From JBKEDC01 sp047975205 (GTDB taxonomy: Bacteria; Bacteroidota; Bacteroidia; Bacteroidales; Prolixibacteraceae), in contig JBKEDC010000003.1 in assembly GCA_047975205.1 (NCBI GenBank), forward strand, positions 1 through 64,000: a stretch of 64,000 nt of DNA. The letters are read 5' to 3'. A program made the translations under genes and the position numbers. Positions 16,488 to 25,841 of this stretch are shown here, in pieces. The notes beneath the pieces are model-generated. The model made no database searches, was not told where the DNA came from, and saw only the letters and a list, made by a program, of their open reading frames with translations. Within the stretch, counting starts at the first letter, position 1. Every line of letters begins with the position of its first letter.

Positions 16488-16863
16488 TCAATCGCATTGA
16501 CTTAAGCCTTAAACAACAATAGAGGATATCTCACACGAATAGAGATATCCTCTATTTATGTTATTAGTCCAACATTTCACATGTTTCCATCCTCGGCATC
16601 AAAGCAAAAGATTCTAGCGGTAAACGCTCCTCAATTTATGATATGAAAAAGCATTTTTGCTGGTTATATTTTCCACTGAAAACTCAAAAAAACAGTAATT
16701 GGGCTAATTCTTGGTAATACATAGAATTAAAAATTAGTTTGGGTATCCATATTTTTGAAATATAGACTCTAAAATTATTTCTTACGTTCATATGTTTTTG
16801 AGAATTGATACAAACTGGAATAATTCTGCAAATATTCTTTCTATTTTCAATAAAAATAGTAGT
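16488..16863. other. Intergenic region between kduD and the FUSC gene
   Basis: This 376-bp spacer between convergent genes contains the kduD terminator, then about 300 bp of AT-rich sequence with no credible ORF, RNA gene or repeat. Confidence 0.6.
16518..16556 (+). terminator. Terminator of kduI-kduD
   Basis: A 15-bp perfect stem (16518-16532 with 16542-16556), 9-base loop, 31 bp after the kduD stop. Confidence 0.88.
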
Positions 16864-19044
16864 CTAAATTGATTGGTTTTGAATAATATATTGATAATCA
16901 ATTTCACTATAATAAGCACATGCTTTCATTTGCAGCTTGAGGCTTAATTCTGCAACATGAGCTAAAATTCGTGCTTGTTGAACAACCACTGAATCGGTAC
17001 TGTTTTGTTGCAATTCATTTAATCGATTGATTATAGTTTTCTGCTCTTTCACCCTATTACTAACATCCGAATCCATAGGTATTTGTATTGTTTTCATAAC
17101 AGCCAATATTTCATCGGCAACTTCAACTAAACCTGCTCTATACATATCTCCATTTTCTCTACGGACACCCAATGCCGATAAATAAGATATTAATGCATGA
17201 TTATGATAAGTTAACTTTAATAAGTTTTCTCGGAACTTCTTGTTTTGTTTAGGCTCTAATCGCATATTTTGCCAAGCTAAAGCGAGGGCATTATCTGCAC
17301 GATGCGCTTCTCGCCTTGCCACTCTATAATCAAAATCTTCTTCAGGTAGTTTATACACATGCGCTTTGATTATATTTTGAAGGTAAGATGCATTCGCCCT
17401 AAAGGCAACATTCAGCAGGCTAGGTATTCGTTTCCCTTGAAAATCAGGCCACAAAAACCTTACGGTAATAATAGTTATGACTGAACCTATAATCGTATCA
17501 AACAATCTCGATTCCATAACACCTACTCCCTCTTGAGATACCAAATTGAAAACACAAAGCACATAGGTAGTTATAAAGATAACAGCGTAGCTGTATCTAC
17601 GTCTAAGCCAATATAAAAATAGATAAGCTGATGTCAATAAAAAGATGATCTGCCCCGCCATAGTAGGCAGTAATCGGGTGAGTGATACACCTAACACCAC
17701 CCCAAATATTGTTCCAAAAACACGCTGAAAAAAACGTCGTCGAGTTTCACTAAATGTTGATTGACAGACTACCAAAGCCGTAAGTACCACCCAATCTCCC
17801 TGAACTAAGTTAAATGATTCTGAAACTACATAACTAAGCGTTAAACATATTGACAGACGTATGGCATGGCGCATTCGGGGGTGCTGAAAGCTCAATTGTT
17901 CTACAAATCGCTCCTTTATTGTTCGAGTGTCTTTAGCCAGTCTTGGCATAATAGAGCTTATATTTTCTTTGGTCAAACTACCTGTTATTTCACTCGACCG
18001 CTTAAGGTTTTGTACGATATAACGCAGAGGGTGGTCAGTATCCAAATGATAATATTCTTGTTTCTCTTCCAAAGATTTAACTGACCAACCTATCAACGTT
18101 GGAGGCTTATAGGGAATATGCACCAACAAACTATATGAAAACAATTCAGAAGCTTCTCCAAGCATATAGATTACTTGACCAAGCCCTTCCAACATCTCCT
18201 TTTCCTCTTCTGTGTGATTAATAAAATCATAACGTTCATGAGTGGACGTTGCTCGTTCATGTAGAGCTTGTAATTGCATGAAATAATGTAAATAACGACG
18301 TAATTTTACATTCTCGCCCTCAATATCTGCATAACTTCGCATAAGGGCTCTGCATTGGTCAAGAGACTCCACTAAACGGACATTTTTAATAGTTAAATTA
18401 TTGCGAATAGTTTGCTGCACTGCTGTATCGCTCATAAACAATTGAGCCTTCTCTTTTTGATATGTTGCCAATGCCCGAAACCCCCTCGCCAATTGTTCTT
18501 CCAACAATCGATAAGGATTCAAATGCAATAGAAATAAAGAGAAGAGTCCGTGAAAAAGTGCCCCTGCCGACAGTAGCAAAGCAGGCATATACCATATTCG
18601 GTTTGCATCAACACTCATCATAGCATAAATGCCTACCAGAATAGCTCCAAAGGTTATTCCTCGAAACCTTTCACTTAGTCCACCAATAAGAATAAACACC
18701 ACAGACGACAATGCTAGCCCAATCCCTAATAATATGATGTTATCTTTAAGTAACATCACTGCAAAACCGGAAATACCAAAACCTAATACTTTAAGCAACA
18801 AAGCTGCAATGCGTCCACGAGGATGGTCATCAGTTTCTGAAAGTGCATCTGCCAAGATGCCAAGAGCTAGCGTACTGGCTATATAATTATGTCCTCTCCA
18901 TATAAATGGCACACATATAGCAGCTATCACGAAAGTCACTTTAATTGCTTTTTGCCTGTCCGGACTGCTCCAAAACCATCTTCGCCAAGGCTCATACCAG
19001 TTTTGTTTATTCAGCCATTTCTTTAATATTGTGTATATTTTCAT
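16864..19044 (-). CDS. FUSC-family (YccS/YhfK-like) inner-membrane protein
   Basis: A 726-aa protein with two blocks of membrane helices, each followed by a cytosolic domain. The N-terminal block runs roughly residues 33-175 and includes ALGILADALSETDDHPRGR; the second, about 390-535, has the family core GDWVVLTALVVCQSTFSETRRRFFQRVFGT. The RR-rich segment and the repeated layout match YccS-like FUSC proteins, related to aromatic-acid and fusaric-acid exporters. The transported substrate is unknown. It lies 120 bp downstream of kdsB on the same strand. Confidence 0.9.
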   Translation of the reverse strand: MKIYTILKKWLNKQNWYEPWRRWFWSSPDRQKAIKVTFVIAAICVPFIWRGHNYIASTLALGILADALSETDDHPRGRIAALLLKVLGFGISGFAVMLLKDNIILLGIGLALSSVVFILIGGLSERFRGITFGAILVGIYAMMSVDANRIWYMPALLLSAGALFHGLFSLFLLHLNPYRLLEEQLARGFRALATYQKEKAQLFMSDTAVQQTIRNNLTIKNVRLVESLDQCRALMRSYADIEGENVKLRRYLHYFMQLQALHERATSTHERYDFINHTEEEKEMLEGLGQVIYMLGEASELFSYSLLVHIPYKPPTLIGWSVKSLEEKQEYYHLDTDHPLRYIVQNLKRSSEITGSLTKENISSIMPRLAKDTRTIKERFVEQLSFQHPRMRHAIRLSICLTLSYVVSESFNLVQGDWVVLTALVVCQSTFSETRRRFFQRVFGTIFGVVLGVSLTRLLPTMAGQIIFLLTSAYLFLYWLRRRYSYAVIFITTYVLCVFNLVSQEGVGVMESRLFDTIIGSVITIITVRFLWPDFQGKRIPSLLNVAFRANASYLQNIIKAHVYKLPEEDFDYRVARREAHRADNALALAWQNMRLEPKQNKKFRENLLKLTYHNHALISYLSALGVRRENGDMYRAGLVEVADEILAVMKTIQIPMDSDVSNRVKEQKTIINRLNELQQNSTDSVVVQQARILAHVAELSLKLQMKACAYYSEIDYQYIIQNQSI

Positions 19045-19164
19045 GTTATTTCAAATACTTTTTTGGCATAAAGAGTAAGCCATGAATCAATCCTAATCTG
19101 CAATTATATTACAAAGTAAGGGCAATTTATGCAAAGAATGGTTTCGCAAACTTTAAGTTTGGGT

Positions 19165-19914
19165 TTAATGCGTTTTATGCCAAAAGTCTTGCGCTTTTAA
19201 CAGATCTTCCGGCGTGTCTATTCCAATGCTTTCATGTTTGGTTTCTGCTATTTTAATCTTATACCCATTTTCCAGCCATCTTAATTGCTCTAAAGATTCT
19301 GCACATTCCAAAGCTGAAGGTCGAAGCGACGTTAACTCCTGAAGCACGCTTTCCCGATAGGCATACATTCCCAAATGATAAAAAAAATGATGATTTTTCA
19401 ACCATTCATTAGGCTCAACACCTCTTAAATAGGGAATAGTTGAGCGACTAAAAAGCATAGCAAAATTTTGTTGATCAAAAACCACTTTTGGTCTGTTGGA
19501 GTTGAATAATGTATCATCATCTTCCACTAATTTAATCAAAGTAGCTATCTGTGTATTTTTATCGTCAAAACAGAGCTTTAGTGCTTCCAGTTGTTCTTTG
19601 CACACAAAAGGTTCATCACCTTGAATATTAACCACTACATCGAAGCTAATTTGTTTCTTCAATATAAAAGCAGCTTCCGCTACTCTATCCGTTCCGCTCA
19701 GGTGCTCAGGTGAAGTCAACACTACTTTACCGCCGAAACTATCAACGGCTTGAGCTATGCGATTATCATCGGTAGCTACCCAAACATTTTCGAAACATTG
19801 AGATGCTTTTTCATATACATGGTGAATAATAAATTTGCCTGCTAATTTCTTCAATGGTTTCCCGGGAAATCGAGTTGATTGATATCGAGCAGGTATAATG
19901 GCTAAATAATTCAT
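19165..19914 (-). CDS. kdsB: 3-deoxy-manno-octulosonate cytidylyltransferase
   Basis: KdsB activates Kdo as CMP-Kdo for lipid A-core assembly. The 249-aa protein opens with IIPARYQSTRFPGKPL, the nucleotide-binding signature, and carries VNIQGDEPF and the later ESIGIDTPEDLLKA. Length is typical (about 248-250). It is the first gene of a minus-strand pair with the FUSC gene; the two need not be functionally linked. Confidence 0.97.
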   Translation of the reverse strand: MNYLAIIPARYQSTRFPGKPLKKLAGKFIIHHVYEKASQCFENVWVATDDNRIAQAVDSFGGKVVLTSPEHLSGTDRVAEAAFILKKQISFDVVVNIQGDEPFVCKEQLEALKLCFDDKNTQIATLIKLVEDDDTLFNSNRPKVVFDQQNFAMLFSRSTIPYLRGVEPNEWLKNHHFFYHLGMYAYRESVLQELTSLRPSALECAESLEQLRWLENGYKIKIAETKHESIGIDTPEDLLKAQDFWHKTH

Positions 19915-20002
19915 ATTTTGCTAATTATTAATAGTTTTTCTTGGGGGTTCTCATTATGATAATGCGTCCTTTAACTTAAAAAAATTATTGTTAATAAATA
20001 AA

Positions 20003-20010
20003 TAGATTTG
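20003..20010 (+). promoter_or_regulatory. Possible -7 element for the receiver/polysaccharide operon
   Basis: TAGATTTG fits TAnnTTTG but lies about 197 bp before the receiver gene, so the leader would be long. A weaker TATTTTCG lies nearer, at about 20066. Confidence 0.3.
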
Positions 20011-20206
20011 TTATATTAACATCGCTTTTTCATCTTAGATTGTGATTTTCTACAAAGTTCTTATATTTTCGCAGAATAACAATATTTCGTCTATCTACGT
20101 ATATTGTGCATAAGATAGATGGAATGAACATTTTTTATCATTTTACGTTTCTTTGTCGTACGAACGTTTTATTGAATACGTAATCTTAACTAATTTGAAG
20201 TACATT

Positions 20207-20575
20207 ATGTCAAAAAAAATCTTAGTAGCTGAGGATAATAAACTTATTTTAGAAACTATTTGTCATAAACTTGTTAAGGATGGCTACGAAGTTATCAAAA
20301 CAGTTAATGGTAGAGAATGTAGTGAGTATATTGCTGCGCACAAAGAAGAAATAGACTTATTAATTACAGATTTATATATGCCATTTTTAAATGGACACGA
20401 AATAATTAATATGGTAAGAGAGGAACTTGGTTTAAAAATTCCGATTCTAGTTCTTTCTGCTGATGGGGCTGAAGATTCTGTTCTAAAAGCCTTTGAATTA
20501 GGAGCAGATGATTATGTCATTAAACCTTTTAGTTTAAGTGAGCTTACTATTCGTCTGAAAAAGATGCTTCGTTAA
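20207..20575 (+). CDS. Stand-alone response-regulator receiver domain
   Basis: A 122-aa single receiver (CheY-like) with no output domain. The acidic pocket is ILVAEDN, the phospho-acceptor is Asp55 in LLITDLYMP, and the conserved Ser and Lys lie in VLSADG and YVIKPFS. The start at 20207 (MSKKILVAEDN) is favoured over an upstream non-ATG start. It is the first gene of a run of four plus-strand genes that end with the glycosyltransferase, with a 45-bp gap to the next. It may control the polysaccharide machinery by protein contact rather than DNA binding; this is inference. Confidence 0.93.
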   Translation: MSKKILVAEDNKLILETICHKLVKDGYEVIKTVNGRECSEYIAAHKEEIDLLITDLYMPFLNGHEIINMVREELGLKIPILVLSADGAEDSVLKAFELGADDYVIKPFSLSELTIRLKKMLR

Positions 20576-20620
20576 TGCTTTCAATCTTAAAAAATTCTCT
20601 ATAATTTAATTTACTAGTTC

Positions 20621-22423
20621 ATGAACTTGTTTACACAAAGTAACATTCAAAGAATCACTTTTGCTTTTTTGTTCTTTCTTAGTCTCGTTGTTGTGGGAAA
20701 GAAAGAAGCAGTGGCTCAAGATAAGGTTCAAATCAATGCTGATTCCTTATTTTTGGTAGCTCGACAATACGCTTTCAATAATAATTATAAAAAAGCATTT
20801 CACATCACTGAGAAGATTTTAGCCCAAAATCCTGATTATTATGACGTATTAATTCTTCAATGTAGAATGTTTGCATGGAAAGGTGATTATGCTAAGGCTA
20901 AAGAGATAGCTTCTGAGGTTTTGACAAAGGATCCCAAGAATTATGATGCTTACGATGCTTTATCAAGTATCTACCTTTGGAATAACCAAAACGAAGAATG
21001 CGTTGTAACCATTAATAAAGCATTGTATTTATTTGAGGATGATGTCAATCTACTCATTAAAAAGACAAAAGCATTATTGGCTTCAAAGAATTATAGTGGA
21101 GCCCAAGAAACCGTTGATATTTTATTAGGACTTGATCCTGAGAATTCGGATATAAAGAAGCTTAGCGATAGAGTTCGGATAGAGTCTACGCATGAAAATC
21201 CAATCAATGCTGATTCTCTATTTGTAGTTGCCAGAAATAAGGCTGCAAATGGTGATTACGTAGTAGCTCGACAAACCGCTGATCAAATATTAGAGCTTTT
21301 CCCGGATTACACTGATGCTCAGTTGTTAGTAGCTAGAACTTATGCATGGGACAAACGCTATGATTTAGCTCAAAAGGAGTTAGGCAAAGTTTTAAGCGAA
21401 GATGATAAAAACTATGATGCTTTAGATTTACAGACTGACATCTATTTTTGGGATAACAAATATGATTTATGTTCCAAGTCGATAGATGATGCACTTATTA
21501 CCTACCCCAAGGATATACACTTGCTATCTAAGAAGTTTAAAGTCCAGGTTGCTCTAAAAGATAATGCCGGAGCAGAGAAAACATTAAAATATTTAGAAGA
21601 GTTAGACCCTGAAAATACAATAGTCAAGGGTGAAAAAAAAAAAATAGCCGTTAACCAGCCCTATCGAAACATTATTCGAGTTGAATATAATTACGAAACA
21701 TTCAATGAGCCTTGGAAACGAATGTGGAATATGACAGGACTTTCCTATGGCAGACGGACAAAAAAATATGGTGACTTTTATGCTAATATTTTCATGGCAG
21801 ACTTAGTTCTTCCCGGGGAATCTTTTGGAAAGGATTTAGGCTATCAATTTGAATTAGAGTGTTATCCAAAGATTGATGATAATAACACATTTTTCTTTTC
21901 ATATGCTTATTCTCCAAGCTCTATATTCTCTACCCACCGATTAGGTATTGAATATTATAGAAGCTTCCCTGATATCATTGATTTTTCACTGGGTTATCGG
22001 TATATGAATTTTTCTAATGATCTCGAGACTCCCGTGAATGTGAATATTCTTACCGGTTCTGTTTCTAAATATTTTGGAAATTATTGGTTGTCATTCCGAC
22101 CCTATGTTGTTTTTGCCAGTAATGTTGAAAAAGTGAATTCAAACTATCAATTAATCGGACGAAAATATTTGAATAGACCTGAAAGTTTCGTTGGGTTAAC
22201 ACTCGGATATGGCATTACCTCTCCTGATAATAGTTCTTTTTCCAGCTATGGAAGTAACATTCCGTTTTTTAATACCTATGCTGCACAAGCTCAGTTTAAA
22301 TACCGCCTTACTTCGTTTTTATTACTCGATACTTATTTTGTTTATGAGAATGCAGAATACGAACCGGGATTACATAGAGGACAAATTAATTTTAGAATAG
22401 CCTTATCATGCTTACTTTACTAA
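20621..22423 (+). CDS. TPR protein with C-terminal YaiO-type outer-membrane beta-barrel
   Basis: A 600-aa exported protein: signal peptide (about 1-32, ending AVAQ), tetratricopeptide region (about 38-343), then a barrel rich in alternating aromatic strands (about 351-600: RRTKKYGDFYANIF, LGYRYMNFSN, QINFRIALSCLLY) resembling the YaiO outer-membrane family. The TPR part is an internal duplication of about 157 residues: INADSLFLVAR at 38 recurs as INADSLFVVAR at 195, and LDPEN at 171 recurs at 329. In E. coli yaiO neighbours the glycosyltransferase gene yaiP, as here. The likely role is a periplasmic scaffold and outer-membrane export port for a polysaccharide, like the TPR-barrel exporters of cellulose and PNAG. 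Confidence 0.85.
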   Translation: MNLFTQSNIQRITFAFLFFLSLVVVGKKEAVAQDKVQINADSLFLVARQYAFNNNYKKAFHITEKILAQNPDYYDVLILQCRMFAWKGDYAKAKEIASEVLTKDPKNYDAYDALSSIYLWNNQNEECVVTINKALYLFEDDVNLLIKKTKALLASKNYSGAQETVDILLGLDPENSDIKKLSDRVRIESTHENPINADSLFVVARNKAANGDYVVARQTADQILELFPDYTDAQLLVARTYAWDKRYDLAQKELGKVLSEDDKNYDALDLQTDIYFWDNKYDLCSKSIDDALITYPKDIHLLSKKFKVQVALKDNAGAEKTLKYLEELDPENTIVKGEKKKIAVNQPYRNIIRVEYNYETFNEPWKRMWNMTGLSYGRRTKKYGDFYANIFMADLVLPGESFGKDLGYQFELECYPKIDDNNTFFFSYAYSPSSIFSTHRLGIEYYRSFPDIIDFSLGYRYMNFSNDLETPVNVNILTGSVSKYFGNYWLSFRPYVVFASNVEKVNSNYQLIGRKYLNRPESFVGLTLGYGITSPDNSSFSSYGSNIPFFNTYAAQAQFKYRLTSFLLLDTYFVYENAEYEPGLHRGQINFRIALSCLLY

Positions 22424-23817
22424 TGAAAAGGAAACATTTAATAACAACGTTGATATTGCTTCTTATTTGGACAATCATTATATCTTCGGCTATATTTGGT
22501 TTAACTAGAGCAATACAAAGTTTTACGCCTGAAAAGTTAACTACAGAGCAAGCGGAACTAGATACTAAGTTAGATACCGAACAGGTTGGACAGCAAAATT
22601 CGCCATTTGGACATCAAGTAAAAGCATTTCAACCATCTAATCATCCGACTGCCCTAAAAATTAGACATTTTGTTCGTTACTTTTTAACCGGATTAGTTGA
22701 ATTCTACTTTCCGGAGAACTGGTCTCCCAAATTAATTTCAGGTATTGAAAGTGTTGTTGGCATTCCTTTATTGGCAATAATGTTGTTGTGCACATTAATA
22801 TTCATTACTTGCATACCTTTCATTGTGACATCTCTATTTATCGCAACTTTTCGAAAAGAGTATAAGATACAATATGCTGGTGATTTATACAATCAGTATG
22901 AAGAGACAATGATGGAATATTTGTTTGGTAGCCTTTCTGCTAAAGAAGTTGCAAAAAACATGCGTACGGTAAAATCTAGATTAGGAAAAGACCTTTTGAT
23001 TGACAACCTGATGAATTATGAACGTAACCTATCGGGCGAATACGCTAATCGTGTTCTCGCACTTTATCGTTTAACCGGTTTGCATCGTTTTTCAGCTAAA
23101 AAAATCAAATCAAGGCGCATCGATCGACGTGTAAAAGGCATTCGAGAACTTTCTAACTTATATCCTTCCGGAGCTCTTAATGTGATTCAACACTATATAA
23201 ATGATAAAAATCATTTAGTTCGCAGTGAGGCACAAGTAGCTTATGCTTCTCTTGATTCTACGGCTTCTTATCACTTCTTGGATGATTTAGATAAAGAATT
23301 CTCCACATGGACTCAGTTGAACATATTAAATTACGTAAAGTTGCATGAGCAAAAAGTGCCGTCATTCCTGAAATGGATTGATTCTCCTAATAATGATGTT
23401 CAAATTTTTTGTATTTGCATGATCCAGTATTTTCAGCAGATTGAAAATGCAGATCATTTAATCGGTATGGTTTATCATCCCAACCGCCATGTGCGAGAAC
23501 ATGTATATGAGGCTATAAAAACACTCGAGTATATTGATGCCAAAAATGTTTTAATAGGTCGATACTTTGATGAAATATCGTACAACAGATATTTAATTCT
23601 ACAAGTATTTGAAGCAATCGGTTCTGTTGAAAACATTGATTTCTTATTACTTGCACTCGACGAAGAAAGTAGCACTGAATATAGGCTTCTGATATGCAAG
23701 ATATTATTAGGATTTGGGACTAACGGAGAACAAGCTCTAAAACAGTATGCAGAGGAGAGAGATCAGGATGTGCTTAAGTACATCGATTTTATAAATAGGA
23801 AAAAACACATCGCGTAG
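22423..23817 (+). CDS. HEAT-repeat inner-membrane protein of the polysaccharide operon
   Basis: A 464-aa protein with a transmembrane helix after MKRKH (about 6-28), a periplasmic stretch, a second hydrophobic segment (about 120-140, LLAIMLLCTLIFITCIPFIV), and a cytosolic tail of helical HEAT-like repeats (about 195-450: VKGIRELSNLYPSGALNVIQ, HLVRSEAQVAYASL, RHVREHVYEAIKTLEY). Its ATG overlaps the preceding stop as TAATG; an in-frame ATG at 22408 is the alternative. It ends 2 bp before the glycosyltransferase ATG, so the two are tightly coupled. No enzyme motif is seen. It may be an adaptor linking the receiver protein to the synthase. Confidence 0.8.
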   Translation: MKRKHLITTLILLLIWTIIISSAIFGLTRAIQSFTPEKLTTEQAELDTKLDTEQVGQQNSPFGHQVKAFQPSNHPTALKIRHFVRYFLTGLVEFYFPENWSPKLISGIESVVGIPLLAIMLLCTLIFITCIPFIVTSLFIATFRKEYKIQYAGDLYNQYEETMMEYLFGSLSAKEVAKNMRTVKSRLGKDLLIDNLMNYERNLSGEYANRVLALYRLTGLHRFSAKKIKSRRIDRRVKGIRELSNLYPSGALNVIQHYINDKNHLVRSEAQVAYASLDSTASYHFLDDLDKEFSTWTQLNILNYVKLHEQKVPSFLKWIDSPNNDVQIFCICMIQYFQQIENADHLIGMVYHPNRHVREHVYEAIKTLEYIDAKNVLIGRYFDEISYNRYLILQVFEAIGSVENIDFLLLALDEESSTEYRLLICKILLGFGTNGEQALKQYAEERDQDVLKYIDFINRKKHIA

Positions 23818-23819
23818 TC

Positions 23820-25787
23820 ATGGAAAGTATTTGGAGTAGAGTGTGGATTGAAGTTGCTTTTTGGATAGAAAATTATATTTTTTGGTATGCCATTGCTATA
23901 ATTATTCTTTATACGACATTGGCTGTGATATCAGCTTTCGTTTTAACCCGTTACAGCAAAGAGTCAAAGATAACTAATTACGGTGAAGTTCTCTCTTCGC
24001 CATATGCTCCTATGGTATCTATATTGACACCCGCTTATAATGAAGAGCTTAACATATATGAGAATGTAAAAGCACTACTTTCTCTTTATTATGCCAATTA
24101 TGAAGTTGTGGTTATTAATGATGGAAGTTCTGATAATACATTGGATGTAGTTATTAATGAATTTGATATGGAGAAAGTAGATACCTTTATCGATAACAGT
24201 ATTCATTGTTCTGAAATTCGAGGTATTTATCGTTCTAGAAAGGCGTCTTTAAATAACTTAATTCTAATCGATAAGGTTAATGGAGGTAAGGCTGATGCAC
24301 TTAATGCGGGAATTAATGTTTCATCAGGAAAATACTTTGTAGCCATTGATTCTGATTGCGTAATGGATCCTCATGCCCTTCAGGTTTTGGTAAAACCATT
24401 CCTTGCCGATCAAAAAGGGAAAGAAACAATTGCAGTTGGTGGCGTTATTCGTATTGCCAACTCTTGTGTTATTGAAGATGGGCTGCTTGTTGACATTCAG
24501 TTACCCAAAAAGCTTCTTCCTTTATTCCAAGTTATAGAATATAATCGTTCATTCCTTTTAGGACGCTTAGCTTGGGGTAAATTAAATGGTCTGCTTATTA
24601 TTTCAGGAGCTTTAGGAATGTTCAACAAAGAAATTGTCGTTGAATGTGGAGGATATTCCCGATATACCGTGGGTGAAGATATGGAGTTGGTTGTTCGCAT
24701 GCGTCGTTATATGTCGGAAATTGCAAAACGTCCTTATAAAATTGACTACCTACCCGACCCTTTGTGTTGGACCGAAGCTCCGGCTAGTGCTAAGATTTTA
24801 TCTAGGCAACGAAATCGTTGGACTCGAGGAACTATTGAAACTTTGTTTGCTCATTGGAGTATGTTCTTAAACCCAAGGTATGGAATCATGGGTATGATGT
24901 CTCATCCATTTTGGACTTTCTTCGAATGGTTCGCTCCTATTATTGAGTTTATTGGTCTTCTTTACTTCGTAATATTAGTATTTATTGGACAGGCTAATTG
25001 GGCTATCTTCTTTACCACATTGACGTTTGTATATGCTTTTGCGTTAACATTGAGTAGTGTGAGTATACTTTACGATCATCTTGTATATTTTAAGTATCGT
25101 AGAGTTAATACGCTCGCCCGTCAGCTCTTAGCTGCAGCTCTTGAACCATTTCTATATCATCCATTAATTACTTATGCTGCTCTACGTGGGAACTGGGACT
25201 ATTTTGTGTTAAGAAAACGCAACTGGGGGAAAATGACTAGAACCGGGTTAGGTGGAAATAGACAGGATGATAGCAGAAAAGTAACAGCAAAGAAAAAAGG
25301 TATTATTGCCTCTGTTTCTTTACTCGTATTGTTGGCAAGTTTCCTATTATTTGCAGAATTTGCATCTAAAGAATCAAAAGCTGTAAAAGAACTGCATACG
25401 GAATCGAACAAAATAGAAACAATTGCTCTACCTGATCATTCGTCGGAAAGTATTGTTGTAGATGATAAAGCTGAAGATAACCTGTTAGAAAATCTCGTCA
25501 ATACTACCGATGAAGAATCCATTGTCAATACTCCTAATGCCACTACAATAGATTCTACATTACCCTATCAACTTATTGTTGGAAATTTTAAAAACGATAG
25601 CAATGCAAAGCGTTTTATTCAAGATCTAAAAGACAGGAATATAGACGCTGTTATTGTTCCTGTGAATAACGCTTCTTTTATCAGTTGTGGAAGCTTTTCT
25701 TCTTTAGAAGTAGCAAATCAGGCCAATCTTAATTTGAGTCAGAATTATCCTGACATAAAAGGTGCTTGGGTGTATTGCCGGAGATAA
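23820..25787 (+). CDS. Processive family-2 glycosyltransferase with C-terminal SPOR domain
   Basis: A 655-aa inner-membrane polysaccharide synthase. After an N-terminal helix (18-43) the GT-A domain shows SILTPAYNEE, Asp101 in INDGSSDNT, the metal-binding DSD at 177-179, GED at 285-287, and QRNRW at 330-334, the acceptor-binding signature of processive synthases such as cellulose and PNAG synthase. Membrane helices follow (about 375-392, 397-416), and no PilZ domain is present. A further helix (494-512) leads to an acidic linker and a SPOR domain (about 581-655: YQLIVGNFKNDSNAKRFIQDL, then FISCGSFSS), a fold that binds denuded peptidoglycan glycan in the periplasm. A GT2-SPOR fusion is unusual. 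Confidence 0.88.
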   Translation: MESIWSRVWIEVAFWIENYIFWYAIAIIILYTTLAVISAFVLTRYSKESKITNYGEVLSSPYAPMVSILTPAYNEELNIYENVKALLSLYYANYEVVVINDGSSDNTLDVVINEFDMEKVDTFIDNSIHCSEIRGIYRSRKASLNNLILIDKVNGGKADALNAGINVSSGKYFVAIDSDCVMDPHALQVLVKPFLADQKGKETIAVGGVIRIANSCVIEDGLLVDIQLPKKLLPLFQVIEYNRSFLLGRLAWGKLNGLLIISGALGMFNKEIVVECGGYSRYTVGEDMELVVRMRRYMSEIAKRPYKIDYLPDPLCWTEAPASAKILSRQRNRWTRGTIETLFAHWSMFLNPRYGIMGMMSHPFWTFFEWFAPIIEFIGLLYFVILVFIGQANWAIFFTTLTFVYAFALTLSSVSILYDHLVYFKYRRVNTLARQLLAAALEPFLYHPLITYAALRGNWDYFVLRKRNWGKMTRTGLGGNRQDDSRKVTAKKKGIIASVSLLVLLASFLLFAEFASKESKAVKELHTESNKIETIALPDHSSESIVVDDKAEDNLLENLVNTTDEESIVNTPNATTIDSTLPYQLIVGNFKNDSNAKRFIQDLKDRNIDAVIVPVNNASFISCGSFSSLEVANQANLNLSQNYPDIKGAWVYCRR

Positions 25788-25812
25788 AAGTAGTTCATTC
25801 GACTAAATTATT

Positions 25813-25820
25813 TAATTTTG
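25813..25820 (+). promoter_or_regulatory. -7 element for the sigma-54 activator gene
   Basis: TAATTTTG fits TAnnTTTG and lies 21 bp before the ATG at 25842, separating this transcript from the upstream operon. Confidence 0.55.
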
Positions 25821-25841
25821 TTGCTCCAAAACTTTAAAAGA

